From NCBI GenBank assembly GCA_023435945.1, contig JAEZLB010000218.1, positions 1 to 5,932 on the forward strand: a DNA stretch of 5,932 nt. The letters are read 5' to 3'. This DNA comes from Pseudomonadota bacterium (GTDB taxonomy: Bacteria; Pseudomonadota; Gammaproteobacteria; Burkholderiales; Burkholderiaceae_D). Positions 1-5,932 of the stretch are shown here, one piece after another (position 1 is the first letter of the stretch; every line of letters begins with the position of its first letter). The position numbers and the translations under genes were made by a program. The notes beneath the pieces were generated by a model that was given only the letters and a program-made list of their open reading frames with translations, searched no databases and was not told the DNA's origin.

Positions 1-184
1 ACAAGAGTCCAAGCGCAAACGCCGCCGTCTTGCCACTGCCCGTCCGCGCCTGCGCAATCACATCGCGCCGCGACAGGATCGCCGGCAGACTCTCCGCCTG
101 CACCGGCGTCATCTCGGAATAACCCACTTCCGCCAACGTCTTGCGCAGCGGCTCGATCAACTTCAATTTGGAGAATTCGTTCAT
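1..184 (-). CDS. dbpA: ATP-dependent RNA helicase DbpA, N-terminal fragment (continues beyond window)
   Basis: The first 61 codons of a DEAD-box RNA helicase are visible; the rest runs off the left edge. The reading starts MNEFSKLKLIEPLRKTL. It then shows a Q motif (GYSEMTPVQAESLPAIL, about residues 22-38) and a Walker A / motif I (ARTGSGKT, about residues 47-54) followed by AAFALGLL. The spacing and the TPVQ...LPAIL...TGSGKTAAF wording are very close to Escherichia coli DbpA as I remember it. DbpA is a cytoplasmic helicase acting on 23S rRNA (hairpin 92) during large-subunit assembly; the RNA-binding C-terminal domain that would prove this is outside the window. The ATG at 184 is chosen because it places the Q motif at the usual distance from the N-terminus; no strong ribosome binding site precedes it. 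The frame is open further upstream with a GTG at 304, but that extension looks unlike the family. It is probably functionally unrelated to its neighbours. Confidence 0.88.
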   Translation of the reverse strand, partial: MNEFSKLKLIEPLRKTLAEVGYSEMTPVQAESLPAILSRRDVIAQARTGSGKTAAFALGLL

Positions 185-344
185 CCGCGCATGATCGCAT
201 GCGGGATGGGCGGGATGCGGAAGAGAGTGCGGCCACGCCTGGATGCGGGGCCGTTCGGGGAAGGCCTTACAGATTCGGGATTGATTGAGGACCCAGCAGT
301 TCACTTCGCCCTTGAGGTAGAAGGGGCGAGAAAGATTGACCTGC

Positions 345-365
345 GGAGGCTTTGAGAAAGCCTCC
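345..365 (-). terminator. Perfect 9-bp hairpin after the operon, possible terminator
   Basis: The arms GGAGGCTTT (345-353) and AAAGCCTCC (357-365) are exact reverse complements around a 3-base loop (354-356). It lies 35 bases past the stop codon of the S9 hydrolase and before dbpA, where a terminator would be expected. No clean U-tract follows on the minus strand: the next bases are GCAGGTCAATCTTTC. Termination may therefore be weak, or the hairpin may only protect the 3' end of the transcript. The rest of the 185-399 gap shows no convincing promoter, RNA gene or small protein gene that I can support. Confidence 0.5.
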
Positions 366-399
366 TTAGGCTGCTCGCCTAGAACCGAATGGAATCCGA

Positions 400-2727
400 C
401 TAGTTCTGCGCCGCATCTCCGCTCGCCGCTGCCATACGACTCGTGTCTCGCTGATCCCGCAGCCTGCGCCAACGCTGGTACTGCGCTGTCTTTTCGGGAT
501 CGGGATCCTCGTAACCCCGCAGCCAGAAATCGAACCAATCCACGCTGCCTTGCATCAGCGCTAATACTTGCCGCGGATTTTGGACGTTGTGAGCCGCGTG
601 CTCTTTCGCATCTGGCATTACGTACAACTCTACCGGCCGCTTCAGATAGCTGAGCCTCGAGAAAAGCTCCCAGGCGCTTGTCAGCTCAAGCAAACCACCT
701 GACTGCAACACCTTGCGCAACGGCGTATGGATCTTGTCGGCATTAAAGCCGATTGCATGCTCCGTCCATGCCTTGAGACCTTCTCCGAAGGGAGGGCTTC
801 CCCCGTTTACAATGCTGTCCTGCTCCGGATATCTCGTAAACGTGGCCGATATGTAACTCGGATTCCAGTTATCCACTGCACTCGCCGCTGCGAATGGAAG
901 ATCCGAATGCGTTATGGCGTATTCCACCCAGTAGCCGTTGCGACTGAAGCCCAGCAGCCCAACTTTCGTCTTATCGACGATGGCTCTGTCTACAAGCTGT
1001 TGCACCACCGCTTCGAACGCCGCCTGACGCACCCGCCCTTCATCGCTTGATCGGTACATCTCCACATCCATATGCACTACAGCCATACCGCGGTTCGCAA
1101 GCACTTGCCCTGGATAAGCGGCCACCAACGGAGGACCGAGACCCCCCCCTTGATCGCCATAAAGAGTGAATCGAGGAAACTTCAGTTGGGTCGAATAGTC
1201 ACTCTGGATCACCAGCGGATAGATGCTACGCGGGCTATACCCGACGGGATAGAACAGCAGGCCAGCCCACTTCTCGCCGCTCGCAAGCTCACCAGCGATC
1301 TTCTCGACCCGTCCCAATGTGTAGTCGGTGGTCAAATCAGGATTGGGATCGAAAATCATCTGCTCCTTCTTCGCACTCACCGCATATAGCCGGGGCGGTG
1401 TGAGTGGATTCTCTCGAAGCTCGATCCGAATTGGCGGCGCCTTTATCTCGGCTATCTTCTTCGTGATTCGCTCCCACGTTTGCCCGACACGTTGGAAACG
1501 TTGGCGCTCGCCCGCAGCGCTTATCTCTACATTGTCCGAGTCAATCCAGCGCATGGATTCCAGCGAAGCAGTAGAAAGCCTGATCGGCAACTGGCGATAC
1601 TCTCCAGTGCTCACGTCGACGATCACCGCAGCATCGCTGTTCGTCCCACCACGCTCTACGCTCTCAAGCGGGAGATACGTCGGAGCAATCAGGACACGGC
1701 GACCATCGGGTGACCAACTCAACGTCGCCTCGTTCACAACGTGAGGTACCGGCCATAGCGTCTTCCAGCCGCCTCCCTCCAGATCAACCAGAAAGAACTG
1801 ATGAACATGTCGTCCGGAAAACGAAAGTGGCTCGCGCAGCGCCTCGGGAATCGTATGACTATTGCCTGAGTAGGCCGACCACTCAGGAACAATGCGTTCC
1901 GCAGTAGTGTCGACGATCACTCGCTTCGCATCAGGAGCGAAGTAGATCATGGGCTTGCGATCGAGATCCACTTCGCGGCCAGCGAACGTAATCTTCCTGG
2001 CGTCGGCACTTGAACCGTCGATAAGAAACCACTCTCTGTTGAACAACCGCTCCGGCAGCGTCCTGCCTGCAAAACCATTGAAGAGCGCGTAGCCATCGGC
2101 ATTCTCAGGGACGCTGTATCCTGCCTTCTCCATCGCACGCTGTGCTTTCTGGTCCCGCTCCTGCTCCAAGGCGTTGTAAAGAACTGCGCCGTCTCTGTTG
2201 ATAGCAAAATCCGTCACTGGTGTCGGATGGTTGGTTAGATAGTCCAATCGTCCTGTGGTTAGGTTGATACGAGCAACCTGTCGCATGTGGCGTTCGCCGG
2301 CCCAAAGAAACGCGACATTCGATTCGTCGAGCCAGTGGACCGGGCTGAAATAGGCCGAGACGTCCCTGTCTGCTCCCACATCATCGATGCCGCTGCCCAG
2401 TGCAGTTGTGAATAGACTGGCGACCAATCTAGGCCGTGCAGCTTCAGAAAACGACTCGAGGCTCCCAGCCATCAAGGTGACCCAAATACCATTTCGCTCC
2501 ACATCTGCCTTGGCTACCCGAAACATGTATCGGGTTCCATTCGGCGATATAGAAACGGCACCGTGCGGATTACCGGCAGTCACCCGCGTTTGATCAACAA
2601 GGATCCTGGCGCTCTCGATCGCATCGACGGCTGTGAGAACACGTTGACCGGAGCCCGCCATCGCCTGCGCAAAGAGAACAACCACCAAGAGCCCAGCGGC
2701 GACAAGCGTCCTCATCATCGACCCCAT
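400..2727 (-). CDS. Secreted S9-family serine hydrolase, Atxe2-like lasso-peptide isopeptidase
   Basis: This is a two-domain prolyl-oligopeptidase-type enzyme. Residues 5-24 form a Sec signal peptide (MRTLVAAGLLVVVLFAQAMA, cleavage after AMA). There is no cysteine anywhere, so it is a soluble periplasmic protein and not a lipoprotein. Residues about 50-430 are a WD/propeller-like region (SPNGTRYMF, WLDESNVAFLW, SWSPDGRRVLI). Residues about 470-740 are an alpha/beta hydrolase with YPVGY and YPLVIQ. The nucleophile is S595 in GFSRNGY and the histidine is H710 in PDAKEHAAH. The acid is probably E681 in GLLEL, at the place where S9 enzymes usually have GxxD. The GFSR..Y nucleophile, the Glu acid and the DWFDFWL...EDPDPEKTAQYQRW tail match, from memory, lasso-peptide isopeptidases, which cleave the ring isopeptide bond of lasso peptides. 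Context agrees, because it is the last gene after FecR and a TonB receptor. A generic S9 dipeptidyl or acylaminoacyl peptidase is the main alternative. Internal ATGs at 2718 and 2715 are better placed starts than 2727. Confidence 0.72.
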   Translation of the reverse strand: MGSMMRTLVAAGLLVVVLFAQAMAGSGQRVLTAVDAIESARILVDQTRVTAGNPHGAVSISPNGTRYMFRVAKADVERNGIWVTLMAGSLESFSEAARPRLVASLFTTALGSGIDDVGADRDVSAYFSPVHWLDESNVAFLWAGERHMRQVARINLTTGRLDYLTNHPTPVTDFAINRDGAVLYNALEQERDQKAQRAMEKAGYSVPENADGYALFNGFAGRTLPERLFNREWFLIDGSSADARKITFAGREVDLDRKPMIYFAPDAKRVIVDTTAERIVPEWSAYSGNSHTIPEALREPLSFSGRHVHQFFLVDLEGGGWKTLWPVPHVVNEATLSWSPDGRRVLIAPTYLPLESVERGGTNSDAAVIVDVSTGEYRQLPIRLSTASLESMRWIDSDNVEISAAGERQRFQRVGQTWERITKKIAEIKAPPIRIELRENPLTPPRLYAVSAKKEQMIFDPNPDLTTDYTLGRVEKIAGELASGEKWAGLLFYPVGYSPRSIYPLVIQSDYSTQLKFPRFTLYGDQGGGLGPPLVAAYPGQVLANRGMAVVHMDVEMYRSSDEGRVRQAAFEAVVQQLVDRAIVDKTKVGLLGFSRNGYWVEYAITHSDLPFAAASAVDNWNPSYISATFTRYPEQDSIVNGGSPPFGEGLKAWTEHAIGFNADKIHTPLRKVLQSGGLLELTSAWELFSRLSYLKRPVELYVMPDAKEHAAHNVQNPRQVLALMQGSVDWFDFWLRGYEDPDPEKTAQYQRWRRLRDQRDTSRMAAASGDAAQN
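2712..2727 (-). promoter_or_regulatory. Overlapping stop/start junction with built-in Shine-Dalgarno (translational coupling)
   Basis: On the minus strand the junction reads ATGGGGTCGATGATGA. The receptor ends with tandem stops TGA TGA (2717-2715 and 2714-2712). The hydrolase frame offers ATGs at 2727, 2718 and 2715. Nothing resembling a ribosome binding site precedes 2727. The GGGG at 2725-2722 sits 3 bases before the ATG at 2718 and 6 bases before the ATG at 2715, so 2715 (M5) is the best-spaced start. It gives a compact signal peptide beginning MRTLV. Ribosomes finishing the receptor could restart here, tying hydrolase output to receptor synthesis. Confidence 0.6.
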
Positions 2728-5396
2728 TGGGCAGTGATTTGCGCGCTGACGAATCGGCCTAGCGCGGATGCATTTACACCGTCGTAATTGATTCCCCAGA
2801 GATGGGACACGAAGGGAGGATCTCGATCAAGTACGTTCGTAGCTGAGAGCGTAATAGCGCCCTGAGAGAGAACGTTTGATAGTAACTTGGAAAGATCGTA
2901 CCTAAGAGTCATGTCTACGGTCGTCCAGGACGGAACGGTACTGCGCTGTTGGGCACCGACGAATCCCGATGTACGTGTGTCGCGATAGTCGTCTACGTAA
3001 CTCACCGTCGCACTTGTACTGAGCGAGCCTCGCGTAAATGAAAGACTGCTATTTAGACGCAGATCCACAGGCTGGTACACGTCATTGATTCGATCGACTG
3101 GCGGGGCGCTCGCGATCACTTGCTCTCGATTCTTCAGAATCTTGGTGCCTGCCAACTGCACAGCCCACTGACCGAGCTTGGTACCCCACTGGTAGCTGAC
3201 GTCGAAATCCATACCGCTCATACGAACGGCCGCGAGGTTACGCACTCGCCCATCGACAATTGCGCCTATATCCGCAGACTGAGGCATGCTTTCGCAGAAG
3301 GTCCAATCCGCCCTAACGCACATTGTCCCTGGCCTCTCCAAGAGCGCGACGACATTTTGCAACGTCGGCTGACGCGTCACGAGGAACGCATAAGAGGCAT
3401 CCTGCAACACGCGAGACTGAGTCTCGTACCCGCTTGGGAACGGCTCGCTCACACGGTCCCTGTAATCGATGTCGAAGTAAGTTGCGGAAAGCTCGAGCCC
3501 ACGAGCGACTGTTGGCTTCCAATCGAACCCGAAAGTCCGATTCGTAGATTCCTCCGCCCCCAGCCCTCTGCGACTGCCACTCAATTGGATCACAGTCGCA
3601 AGCCCTTGCTCATCGGCGTAGGCACGCTCGTAAACCACCACCGCTGTACCAGCGGGACTCATCTGCGTGAACAACGGCGCCTTGAACGATGTGCCCCAAG
3701 TACTGCGCACGTTGAGAGAGTCCCATGGCGCCCACGCCACACCTAGCTTGGGATTGAATGTACTGCCAAAATCGCTGTAGTCCTCGAGTCGTCCCGCAAG
3801 CGTGACCTCTAAACGCTGCACCCCTGGTCGGGCATTGACATGGGTAACCCACGGCGCGTTGAGCTCTGCGTACAGCGCCGCGACATCTCGCTGCAGCTTG
3901 TCTGCTAGTCCGCTTGTTTCATCGACTAGCCTTTCGTTACGGAACTGTGCGCCGAGGGCGAGCCTCACATCGCCACCAGGCAACAACCCCATACGTCCAT
4001 CCGCCGCGATATCAGCTGACAATAACCGGTACTCCGATTGATAGCGGATGAGCGATGTTCCGCTCTCGAAGCGCTCTTCCTCCGACTCACTTTGATCGAT
4101 CATCCCGGAAGCCCGACCCTCCCATCCGGCCGGTAGACTGAGCGTGACCCCTAGCGATCCTCCGAGTTGCTGCCCACTGCCGATAATCTCTAGGGGCGTT
4201 CCTCCGCCCCAGCCAAGGGCGCTCTCTCGTTGACCGTAGAAGACCTCGCCGGCCAGTTCCATCGCGTCAGAAACCTGCTGCGAGAATGTGCCGAACAGAC
4301 TGGCTCGCTCTTGCCCGGGGATGAGCTTGAGCTTGGTCAATCCGCCCGAAAGCTCGATGAAGTCTCGATCCGAGTGGTCGAGATCTGTACGTCGAACGTA
4401 CTCTGCGGCGATCAGCGATCGGCCCGATTCCCATGCGTGTCCAAGGGTTTGCCCGAACTGCCACTCGCTGTGGCTTCCTTCGGTTACTGTGCCGTAGCGA
4501 ACACGCGTTTCTGCTCCTTCGAAATCCTTCCGCAAGATCAGGTTTACGACGCCACCCACGGCATCAGAACCGTAGATTGCTGAGGCGCCATCCGTCAGGA
4601 TCTCGACGCGATCAATCGCGCTCAATGGGATTAAGGAGATGTCTACGAAATTTCCGGTACCGGCGGCGGCCAAACGCCTGCCATTCAGGAGCACAAGCGT
4701 GGAGTCACTTCCAAGCCCGCGAAGGTTAACCGCCGATCCACCGAACTCCCATCCCGGACCGCCGTTCACGTAGCTGACAGTTGAATCCGCAATGTTGTTG
4801 AGATTCTGAGGAAGTCCTTGAATGAGCTGCTGCATCGTCGCATAGCCGCTCGCCTCGATATCTTCCCGATCAAACGTGATCACCGGCGACGAAAGATTCT
4901 GCGCTCCACGAATGTGACTTCCCGTGACGATCACTTCCTCGAGCATCACTCGTCGCTCGGCGTTCGCATCTGCGCCCGACGCACTTTCGGATGCACCAGG
5001 TTGTGCTACTGCGCTCGCCGCCGCCTCGCTTCCCTCCACCAACTGCGCCGTGCGCATCATCGTCGCTGCCGACTGCGGCTTCTTCGGTGAGAGCACGAGT
5101 GTGCTTCGATCGACGAAGCGATACTCGAACTCGCTGTCTTTGAGTAAGCGCTCGAGTGCGGCTTCGAGTGTGAGGCGGCCATTTACGGCAGGCGCGCGTA
5201 CGCCATCGACGGCGGAGCCGGCGGTCAGGATCTGGATGTTCGCTTGCTTGGAGAGATCGATGAGCGCTGTCGAGAGTGGCTGCGCGGGAATTGCGAACTC
5301 CGCGATCGAATGCGAGTCCGCGTACAACGCGGGCGAGAAGGCGGCGATCGCTGCGGCAACGGCAGCGGAAACGGCGAAGCCTCGACGGATGAACAT
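2715..5396 (-). CDS. TonB-dependent outer-membrane receptor with N-terminal STN signalling domain
   Basis: An 893-residue receptor of the FecA-like transducer type. Residues 1-26 are a signal peptide (cleavage after ALYA). Residues about 33-103 are an STN (secretin/TonB N-terminal) domain (FAIPAQPLSTALIDLSKQA ... EYRFVDRSTLVL). Residues 107-150 are an Ala/Ser-rich flexible linker. EEVIVTG (153-159) is TonB-box-like. The plug covers about 160-290, with the hallmarks VNLRGLGSDSTLVLLNGRR and GASAIYGSDAVGGVVNLILR. The rest is a beta-barrel, with a TonB-receptor C-terminal signature around LSATNVLDRDPPFV. The family imports bulky ligands across the outer membrane using TonB energy, and the STN domain contacts a FecR protein to report ligand binding. 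The adjacent FecR upstream and secreted hydrolase downstream support a signalling import role, perhaps for a lasso peptide; sequence alone does not give the ligand. The only two cysteines, C693 and C701, lie in a probable surface loop. The last residue is Arg, not the usual aromatic. The start has an AGGGG 10 bases upstream. Confidence 0.93.
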   Translation of the reverse strand: MFIRRGFAVSAAVAAAIAAFSPALYADSHSIAEFAIPAQPLSTALIDLSKQANIQILTAGSAVDGVRAPAVNGRLTLEAALERLLKDSEFEYRFVDRSTLVLSPKKPQSAATMMRTAQLVEGSEAAASAVAQPGASESASGADANAERRVMLEEVIVTGSHIRGAQNLSSPVITFDREDIEASGYATMQQLIQGLPQNLNNIADSTVSYVNGGPGWEFGGSAVNLRGLGSDSTLVLLNGRRLAAAGTGNFVDISLIPLSAIDRVEILTDGASAIYGSDAVGGVVNLILRKDFEGAETRVRYGTVTEGSHSEWQFGQTLGHAWESGRSLIAAEYVRRTDLDHSDRDFIELSGGLTKLKLIPGQERASLFGTFSQQVSDAMELAGEVFYGQRESALGWGGGTPLEIIGSGQQLGGSLGVTLSLPAGWEGRASGMIDQSESEEERFESGTSLIRYQSEYRLLSADIAADGRMGLLPGGDVRLALGAQFRNERLVDETSGLADKLQRDVAALYAELNAPWVTHVNARPGVQRLEVTLAGRLEDYSDFGSTFNPKLGVAWAPWDSLNVRSTWGTSFKAPLFTQMSPAGTAVVVYERAYADEQGLATVIQLSGSRRGLGAEESTNRTFGFDWKPTVARGLELSATYFDIDYRDRVSEPFPSGYETQSRVLQDASYAFLVTRQPTLQNVVALLERPGTMCVRADWTFCESMPQSADIGAIVDGRVRNLAAVRMSGMDFDVSYQWGTKLGQWAVQLAGTKILKNREQVIASAPPVDRINDVYQPVDLRLNSSLSFTRGSLSTSATVSYVDDYRDTRTSGFVGAQQRSTVPSWTTVDMTLRYDLSKLLSNVLSQGAITLSATNVLDRDPPFVSHLWGINYDGVNASALGRFVSAQITAQWGR

Positions 5397-5406
5397 GGTG
5401 CAAATT

Positions 5407-5411
5407 CCCCT
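5407..5411 (-). promoter_or_regulatory. Shine-Dalgarno for the TonB receptor
   Basis: AGGGG on the minus strand ends 10 bases before the receptor ATG at 5396, slightly long but acceptable spacing. It lies in the 68-base gap 5397-5464 between fecR and the receptor. That gap shows no recognisable -35/-10 pair, so the two genes are probably on one transcript. A small 5-bp stem (5423-5427 with 5435-5439, 7-base loop) is present just upstream; it is short and could be chance. Confidence 0.5.
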
Positions 5412-5464
5412 GGTTGTTCTTAGCGCTTTGTGTCAGCGCCCTTACTGAACTAGACGCACCACAT

Positions 5465-5932
5465 TCACTTTTTGGAAATCAGAATCTCCTTGTCATGCTC
5501 AGCGATAACGACGGGCAACGCATTCGGCAGCGCGCGCAACCACGCATCGATGTTCTGCGGCATGACCGTACCCGTGAAGGTCAGGTTCCCCGCCTCTTCA
5601 TCGGCCATGCGAATGCTCACATCTACGTAGCGATTGACATTAGCGGCGACGACTTCGAGCGGCTCATTCACGAATTCGAGGCGCCGCTCGCGCCATGCGG
5701 TCGCGATGCGCGGTTCCACGGATGCGTGATTGAACGTTCGAGTCTGCACGTCATAGACGACCTGCTCGCCGGCACCGACCTCGATGGCGCCGCCATCGGG
5801 ACTCGCGATGCGTGTGCGTCCTTCCGTGACGCTCACGGCAATGTTATCGGCGATCCTGCGCACGTTGAACGCAGTTCCAACCGCGGTGACTGTGAGTTGC
5901 CCCGCATCCACGACGAACGGTCGCTCGGGCTC
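5465..5932 (-). CDS. FecR-family transmembrane sigma regulator, C-terminal 155 residues (5' end outside window)
   Basis: The visible part begins EPERPFVVDAGQLTVTAVGTAFNVR, covered by the FecR periplasmic beta-rich domain (V.V.EG at IAVSVTEGRTRI, then a GAGEQVVYD strand). It ends with the FecR C-terminal STN-like segment (RRLEFVNEPLEVVAANVNRY ... VDVSIRMADEE ... LTFTGTVMPQNIDAWLRALPNALPVVIAE). FecR proteins span the inner membrane, receive a signal from the STN domain of a TonB receptor, and control a cognate ECF sigma factor. The cytoplasmic anti-sigma domain and the membrane helix would lie beyond the right edge, and by usual order an ECF sigma gene just before them. A GTG at 5911 is in frame, but it sits inside the conserved FecR domain, and the frame stays open to the window edge, so this is a truncated view and not a short gene. 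The stop is 68 bases from the receptor start, which suggests one operon. Confidence 0.92.
   Translation of the reverse strand, partial: EPERPFVVDAGQLTVTAVGTAFNVRRIADNIAVSVTEGRTRIASPDGGAIEVGAGEQVVYDVQTRTFNHASVEPRIATAWRERRLEFVNEPLEVVAANVNRYVDVSIRMADEEAGNLTFTGTVMPQNIDAWLRALPNALPVVIAEHDKEILISKK

Noticed and set aside
185..304. A 40-codon N-terminal extension of dbpA from an in-frame GTG at 304 with an AAGG upstream.
   Set aside because: The extension is Pro/His-rich with no resemblance to helicase sequence, while the ATG at 184 gives the normal DbpA N-terminus. The open frame is probably chance in GC-rich DNA.
191..355. A 54-codon plus-strand frame in the gap (starts MIACGMGGMRKR), considered as a lasso precursor or small protein.
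   Set aside because: It has no ribosome binding site, no Thr at -2 followed by a Gly1 core with Asp/Glu at 7-9, and it overlaps both the hairpin and the region upstream of dbpA.
1328..1744. A 138-codon plus-strand open frame.
   Set aside because: It is antisense to the hydrolase propeller region, with no domain or ribosome binding site.
400..2727. Calling the hydrolase a dipeptidyl peptidase IV or acylaminoacyl peptidase.
   Set aside because: The nucleophile context GFSRNGY, the Glu at the acid position and the EDPDP...QYQRW tail fit the lasso isopeptidase group better. It is kept as the alternative, not the main call.
3120..3746. A 208-codon plus-strand open frame.
   Set aside because: It lies wholly opposite the TonB receptor and is rich in Arg, His and Pro without any recognisable motif: a shadow of the receptor gene.
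5423..5439. A small stem-loop in the fecR-receptor gap as an attenuator or terminator.
   Set aside because: It has only 5 paired bases with a 7-base loop and no U-tract; this is not distinguishable from chance.
4924..5448. A 174-codon plus-strand open frame crossing the receptor start.
   Set aside because: It is antisense to the STN domain and linker and has Ser/Ala-rich low-complexity composition: a shadow frame.

Overview
This window looks like part of a proteobacterial chromosome, most likely a gammaproteobacterium from a lineage rich in TonB-dependent receptors (the Steroidobacter, Nevskia, Solimonas or Xanthomonas/Lysobacter side of the class). Two things point there: a DbpA-type DEAD-box helicase start at the left edge, and a FecR / STN-domain TonB receptor pair at the right. 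Base composition is moderately GC-rich. All four recognised genes lie on the minus strand, so transcription runs from high to low coordinates.

Layout in the direction of transcription: (1) 5932-5465, the C-terminal half of a FecR-type anti-sigma/signal transducer, cut by the window edge. (2) A 68-bp gap with a Shine-Dalgarno-like AGGGG. (3) 5396-2715, an 893-residue outer-membrane TonB-dependent receptor with an N-terminal STN signalling domain. (4) 2727-400, a 775-codon secreted S9-family serine hydrolase (beta-propeller plus alpha/beta-hydrolase) whose start overlaps the receptor stop. It best fits the Atxe2-like lasso-peptide isopeptidase family. (5) A 215-bp gap with a 9-bp perfect hairpin. 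(6) 184-1, the first 61 codons of dbpA, which looks like a housekeeping neighbour unrelated to the rest.

Reading of the system: the FecR protein (presumably with an ECF sigma factor just beyond the right edge), an STN receptor and a secreted isopeptidase resemble the regulatory, uptake and catabolic arm of proteobacterial lasso-peptide loci of the astexin type. In that model the receptor binds and imports a threaded peptide, its STN domain signals through FecR to a sigma factor, and the isopeptidase opens the macrolactam ring. No precursor, B-protein or C-protein gene is present in the window. They may lie divergently beyond the right edge, or this may be an orphan scavenging module. The lasso assignment rests on remembered family motifs and gene order; the generic assignments (S9 hydrolase, TonB receptor, FecR) are firm.

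I found no tRNA, rRNA, CRISPR array, insertion sequence or origin. The plus strand carries only shadow reading frames.
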